From: Candidatus Acetothermia bacterium
GTDB taxonomy: Bacteria > Bipolaricaulota > Bipolaricaulia > Bipolaricaulales > Bipolaricaulaceae
Direction: 5' to 3'
Assembly (NCBI GenBank): GCA_024653305.1
Contig: JANLFW010000008.1
Coordinates: forward strand, 1 to 64,000
Length of the DNA: 64,000 bases
Shown one piece after another: positions 60,838 through 64,000 of the stretch. A program made the position numbers and the translations under genes. The notes below the pieces were generated by a model. The model had not been told where the DNA came from. It was given only the letters and a program-made list of their open reading frames with translations, and made no database searches. Position 1 is the stretch's first letter. Every line of letters begins with the position of its first letter.

Positions 60838-62079
60838 ATGAGGCGGGAGCGGCTGGTGGTGGGGTTGGACGTGGGGACGACCAAGGTGGCCTGTCTTGTG
60901 GCCAACGTGGTCGATGATTTCATCGAGATCATCGGCATGGGGATGGCTCCTTCCCGGGGTCTGGAGAAGGGTGTGGTGGTGGACATCGGCCGCACCATCC
61001 AGTCCATCCGCAAGGCGGTGGAGGAAGCGGCAAACATGGCCGATATGAAGGTGGAAAGTGCCTACGTGGGCATCGCCGGGAAACACATCCGGTCCCTCAA
61101 CAACTCGGCTACGGTGTCCATTACCCGCCCGGATCGCATCATCACCGCGGAGGACGTGCGGCGGGTGGTGGAGGCGGCCCGGACGATGCCCCTGGCCCCG
61201 GACGTGGAGCTCATCCACGTCATCCCGAGACAGTACATCGTGGACGGCCAGGAGGGGATCACCGACCCGGTGGGCATGACCGGCACGCGCCTCGAGGTGG
61301 ACGTGCACATCGTGATGGGGTCGGTGACCGCGGTCCACAACCTGGTGCGGTGCGTGGAAGCCCTCGGGATCAGCATCGCCCAGATCGTGCTCGAACCGCT
61401 GGCCTCCTCGATGGCCGTGCTGTCCTCGGCGGAGAAGGAGCTCGGGGTGGTGCTCCTCGACTGCGGCGGCGGGACCACCGACCTCTCCGTGTTCCGCGGT
61501 GGGGACATCTGGTTTTCCAAGACCATCCCCATCGCCGGGGAGCACATCACCAACGACATCACCGTGGGCCTTCAGACCCCGATCGAGGAGGCGGAGCGGA
61601 TCAAGAAGGCGTACGGGACCTGCCTTGTGGACGCGGTGGGAGACGAGGAGAAGATCGAGGTCGCCACCATTGGCGGGGAAGGGACGAAGACCGTGTCCCG
61701 CAAGAAGCTCGCCAAGATCATCGAGCCGCGGGTGGAGGAGATCCTGGATCTGGCGATGCAGGAGGTGGAGGACGCTGGGTACCGCGACCTCATCCCGGCG
61801 GGGATGGTCATCACCGGGGGCACGGCGTTGCTGGACGGGATGGTGGAGTTCGCCCAGCGTCGCTATGGGATCCCTGCCCGGCGTGGCAGCATCCCTCAGG
61901 GCATCCACGGCCTGCGGGACATCGTGGAGTCCCCGGTGTTCGCCACCGGGATCGGGCTCCTCAAGTACGCGGTGGAGGGGCGTGACTTCGTGCGCTCGAA
62001 GCGATCTCGGTCCGGGGTCGCCGGCGGGGGCATGTTCAACAAGCTGTTCCGCTGGTTCCGCAAGTTCTTGCGGGGGTGA
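60838..62079 (+). CDS. ftsA: Cell division protein FtsA
   Basis: A 413-residue actin-like protein tethering FtsZ to the membrane. VVGLDVGTTKVACLVANVV is phosphate 1. The 1C subdomain contains IIGMGMAPSRGLEKGVVVDIGRT, phosphate 2 is VLLDCGGGTTDLSVF, and MVITGGTALLDGM is the adenosine motif. The C-terminal tail NKLFRWFRKFLRG is the amphipathic membrane-targeting helix. The ATG follows GGTGGTCGG and ftsZ begins 6 bases after the stop. Confidence 0.96.
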   Translation: MRRERLVVGLDVGTTKVACLVANVVDDFIEIIGMGMAPSRGLEKGVVVDIGRTIQSIRKAVEEAANMADMKVESAYVGIAGKHIRSLNNSATVSITRPDRIITAEDVRRVVEAARTMPLAPDVELIHVIPRQYIVDGQEGITDPVGMTGTRLEVDVHIVMGSVTAVHNLVRCVEALGISIAQIVLEPLASSMAVLSSAEKELGVVLLDCGGGTTDLSVFRGGDIWFSKTIPIAGEHITNDITVGLQTPIEEAERIKKAYGTCLVDAVGDEEKIEVATIGGEGTKTVSRKKLAKIIEPRVEEILDLAMQEVEDAGYRDLIPAGMVITGGTALLDGMVEFAQRRYGIPARRGSIPQGIHGLRDIVESPVFATGIGLLKYAVEGRDFVRSKRSRSGVAGGGMFNKLFRWFRKFLRG

Positions 62080-62085
62080 ACGGGG

Positions 62086-63147
62086 ATGATGGGCGAAAGC
62101 CCGGCCAAGATCATGGTGGTGGGGGTGGGCGGTGGTGGCGGAAACGCGGTCGACCGCATGACCCGGGCCGGGCTCACGGGCGTGGAGCTGGTGGCGATGA
62201 ACACCGATGTCCAGGTGTTGGAGATGGTGGAGGCCCACCGACACCTCCAGATCGGGATCAAGCTCACCGGGGGATTGGGGGCGGGCGGGGACCCGGAGAT
62301 CGGGCGGCTGGCGGCCGAGGAGTCCCGGGAGGACATCGCCGACCTCCTGGAGGGCTTGGACATGGTGTTCGTCACCGCAGGGATGGGCGGTGGTACCGGC
62401 ACCGGGGCCGCCCCGGTGGTGGCCGAGGTGGCCAAGGAGCTCGGCGTCCTCACCGTGGCCATCGTCACCCGGCCGTTCTCGTTTGAGGGCCTGGCCCGGG
62501 CCCAGAAGGCGGAAATGGGCATCCAGCGTCTGTCTAAGAACGTGGACGCCATCGTCACCATCTCCAACGACCGCCTGCTCAAGGTCGCCCCCCCGGACAT
62601 GCCCCTCACCCGGGCGTTCGAGCTCGTGGACGAGGTCCTCCGCCAAGGGGTGCAAGGGGTGACCGAGCTCATCACCGTGCCCGGCCTCATCAACCTGGAC
62701 TTCGCCGACGTGGAGGCGGTGCTCAGGGGGGCGGGGACGGCGATGATGGGGATCGGCGAAGCGGAGGGGGAGAACAAGACCCGCGAGGCGGCCCGCAGGT
62801 CCATCTCCTCGCCCCTCCTCGACTTCAGCGTCAAGGGGGCGAAGAAAGCGATCCTCAACATCACCGGCGGGGATGACCTTACCCTGGAGGAGGTCACCGC
62901 CGCGGCCGGGGTGATCCACGAGGCCCTGTCGGACAAGGCTGACCTCATCTTCGGGGCGACGATCCGGGAGGGAATGGAGAAGGCGCGGGTGACCGTGATC
63001 GCCACCGGGTTCCCGGCTGTGGCCGGGACCGAGGTCATCGGGTCCGAGGAAGAGACGATCCTGGAGCGGTACGAGCGCGAAGGCATTCGCGACGATTACG
63101 ACATCCCCACCTTCCTCCGGCGGGCCCGCCGCCAAGAGCTCCCGTAG
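62086..63147 (+). CDS. ftsZ: Cell division protein FtsZ
   Basis: A 353-residue tubulin-like GTPase forming the division ring. VVGVGGGGGNAVDRM, the tubulin signature GMGGGTGTGAAPVVAE and ITVPGLINLDFADVEAV are present. The C-terminal peptide DDYDIPTFLRR that binds FtsA is intact, after a short linker. The ATG is closely preceded by GAACGGGG. It ends the dcw cluster and faces nadE with 44 bases between. Confidence 0.97.
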   Translation: MMGESPAKIMVVGVGGGGGNAVDRMTRAGLTGVELVAMNTDVQVLEMVEAHRHLQIGIKLTGGLGAGGDPEIGRLAAEESREDIADLLEGLDMVFVTAGMGGGTGTGAAPVVAEVAKELGVLTVAIVTRPFSFEGLARAQKAEMGIQRLSKNVDAIVTISNDRLLKVAPPDMPLTRAFELVDEVLRQGVQGVTELITVPGLINLDFADVEAVLRGAGTAMMGIGEAEGENKTREAARRSISSPLLDFSVKGAKKAILNITGGDDLTLEEVTAAAGVIHEALSDKADLIFGATIREGMEKARVTVIATGFPAVAGTEVIGSEEETILERYEREGIRDDYDIPTFLRRARRQELP

Positions 63148-63191
63148 AGCCGGTGGATGGCAAGCCACCCTCGGTTCTCTGGTGGCCCTGG

Positions 63192-64000
63192 CTACTCTGG
63201 GAAGCGGTGGGTGATGGGCATCCGGCGCCCCATCCCGAACGCCTTCGGGGAGACCTTGATCACGAGCGGGAGTTGCTTCCGCTTGTACTCCGAGGCGTTG
63301 AGCCGGCGTAGGGCGTCGCGGGTGACGCTCTCGCCGAACCGGGCGGCGAGCTCGGTCCAGGACATGTTCTCCACCACCAGCGCCTGCACAAGAGGGTCGA
63401 GGACGTCGTACGGCGGGAGGTCCTGGTCGTCCCGCTGGTCCGGACGAAGCTCGGCCGACGGCGGCCGGGCCATGACGGGTTCCGGGAGCAAGGCGCGGCC
63501 GGCCTCCTCGTTGATGTGGTGGGCCAAGGCATAGACCTCGGCCTTCACGAGATCGCCGATCGGGGCCAGGGCTCCCACCGTGTCCCCGTACAGGGTGTTG
63601 TAGCCCATGGCGATCTCCGACTTGTTGCCCGGGCACAGCACCACGTGTCCGGTGGCGTTGGCCAGGGCCATGAGGAGAAGCCCGCGGATCCGGGCCTGGA
63701 GGTTCTCCTCCACTATCCCGCTCACCGGGACGTGGGGGGCGAGGCTCGCCCGCAGGGCATCGAGCGCGGGATCGATGGGGATCATCAGGAGGCGGATCCC
63801 CAGGTTGTCGGCCACGGCATGGGCGTTTTCATGGGAAAGCTCTCCCGTGTACGGCCCGGGCAGGAATGCCCCCAGCACCCGCGTTGGGCCTAAGGCCTGG
63901 CAGGCCAGGGCTGCCACCACCGCCGAGTCCACGCCGCCGGAGATCCCGATCACCACACCGGGGAGCCCGTTCTTCTCCACGTAGTCGCGGATCCCCATCA
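63192..64000 (-). CDS. nadE: Glutamine-dependent NAD+ synthetase, C-terminal part
   Basis: At least 268 residues of the NadE synthetase domain, running off the window edge. VVIGISGGVDSAVVAALA is the PP-loop. NEEAGRALLPEPVMARPPSAELRPDQRDDQDLPPYDVLD and SPKAFGMGRRMPITHRF are typical of the two-domain, glutamine-dependent form. Its N-terminal nitrilase-type glutaminase domain should lie beyond 64000, so the Met at 63998 is probably internal. It makes NAD+ from deamido-NAD with ammonia from glutamine. Confidence 0.92.
   Translation of the reverse strand, partial: MGIRDYVEKNGLPGVVIGISGGVDSAVVAALACQALGPTRVLGAFLPGPYTGELSHENAHAVADNLGIRLLMIPIDPALDALRASLAPHVPVSGIVEENLQARIRGLLLMALANATGHVVLCPGNKSEIAMGYNTLYGDTVGALAPIGDLVKAEVYALAHHINEEAGRALLPEPVMARPPSAELRPDQRDDQDLPPYDVLDPLVQALVVENMSWTELAARFGESVTRDALRRLNASEYKRKQLPLVIKVSPKAFGMGRRMPITHRFPE

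Overview
The window comes from a GC-rich (by eye well above 60 % G+C), gene-dense bacterial chromosome. It holds about 61 apparently intact protein genes, two broken glutamate dehydrogenase genes and one tRNA. The cell is a diderm: an Omp85/BamA protein with signal peptide and beta-barrel and a Skp-like periplasmic chaperone are present. It also carries genes commonly found in Firmicutes and other deep lineages: Asp23/Gls24, an AmaP-like anchor, YqhQ/DUF1385 and a CIRCE-controlled groESL. An NfnAB-type oxidoreductase, a membrane pyrophosphatase, glutamate dehydrogenases and a GABA-type aminotransferase suggest an anaerobic, probably amino-acid-using organism. No LPS gene is seen, even at the place where lpx genes usually sit. 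My best guess is an uncultured anaerobic diderm such as Bipolaricaulota (OP1/Acetothermia). That is an inference from gene content, not from a marker comparison.

Layout. 1-9.8 kb is a glutamate/redox region: a degenerate glutamate dehydrogenase, tRNA-Ser(UGA), a nitroreductase, a HAD phosphatase, a small nucleotidyltransferase, one intact glutamate dehydrogenase, two Crp/Fnr-type regulators, a second decayed glutamate dehydrogenase and nfnBA. The gap between the intact gdh and the first regulator is full of inverted repeats. 10-15.4 kb holds the housekeeping sigma factor, topoisomerase I and groES-groEL with a CIRCE operator. 15.4-20.5 kb runs efp, two asp23 genes, amaP, nusB and a PHP phosphoesterase on the plus strand, facing yqhQ, rpmE and rpsI. 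20.5-25.5 kb is an xre-smc-scpA-scpB operon with an unusually short SMC, then a secreted coiled-coil protein. 25.6-31.5 kb is gltX, hppA, a GNAT acetyltransferase and a two-gene ABC exporter. 31.6-38.2 kb on the minus strand carries serS, an ABC ATPase, a NosD-like beta-helix protein, an ABC permease and glgA.

38.2-42.2 kb holds a phosphodiesterase, a metallo-beta-lactamase-fold protein, an aminotransferase and folA. 42.3-48.1 kb on the minus strand is mtaD-rpsO-pnp-M16 peptidase-coaD; this PNPase has two S1 domains. 48.1-54.3 kb is yraN-comM-bamA-skp-fabZ-ftcD. 54.3-63.1 kb is a division/cell-wall (dcw) cluster, murD-ftsW-murG-murC-murB-ftsQ-ftsA-ftsZ, and the window ends inside nadE.

How it fits together. 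Most neighbours overlap by ATGA or GTGA or by short in-frame stretches, so translational coupling is widespread. Several genes (gltX, mtaD, serS, perhaps yraN) have a TATAAT-like box only 7-11 bases before the start codon, implying leaderless or nearly leaderless mRNAs. Glutamate is a recurring metabolic node: gdh, nfnAB, gltX, the aminotransferase, ftcD and glutamine-dependent nadE. No insertion sequence, prophage, CRISPR array or defence island was seen.
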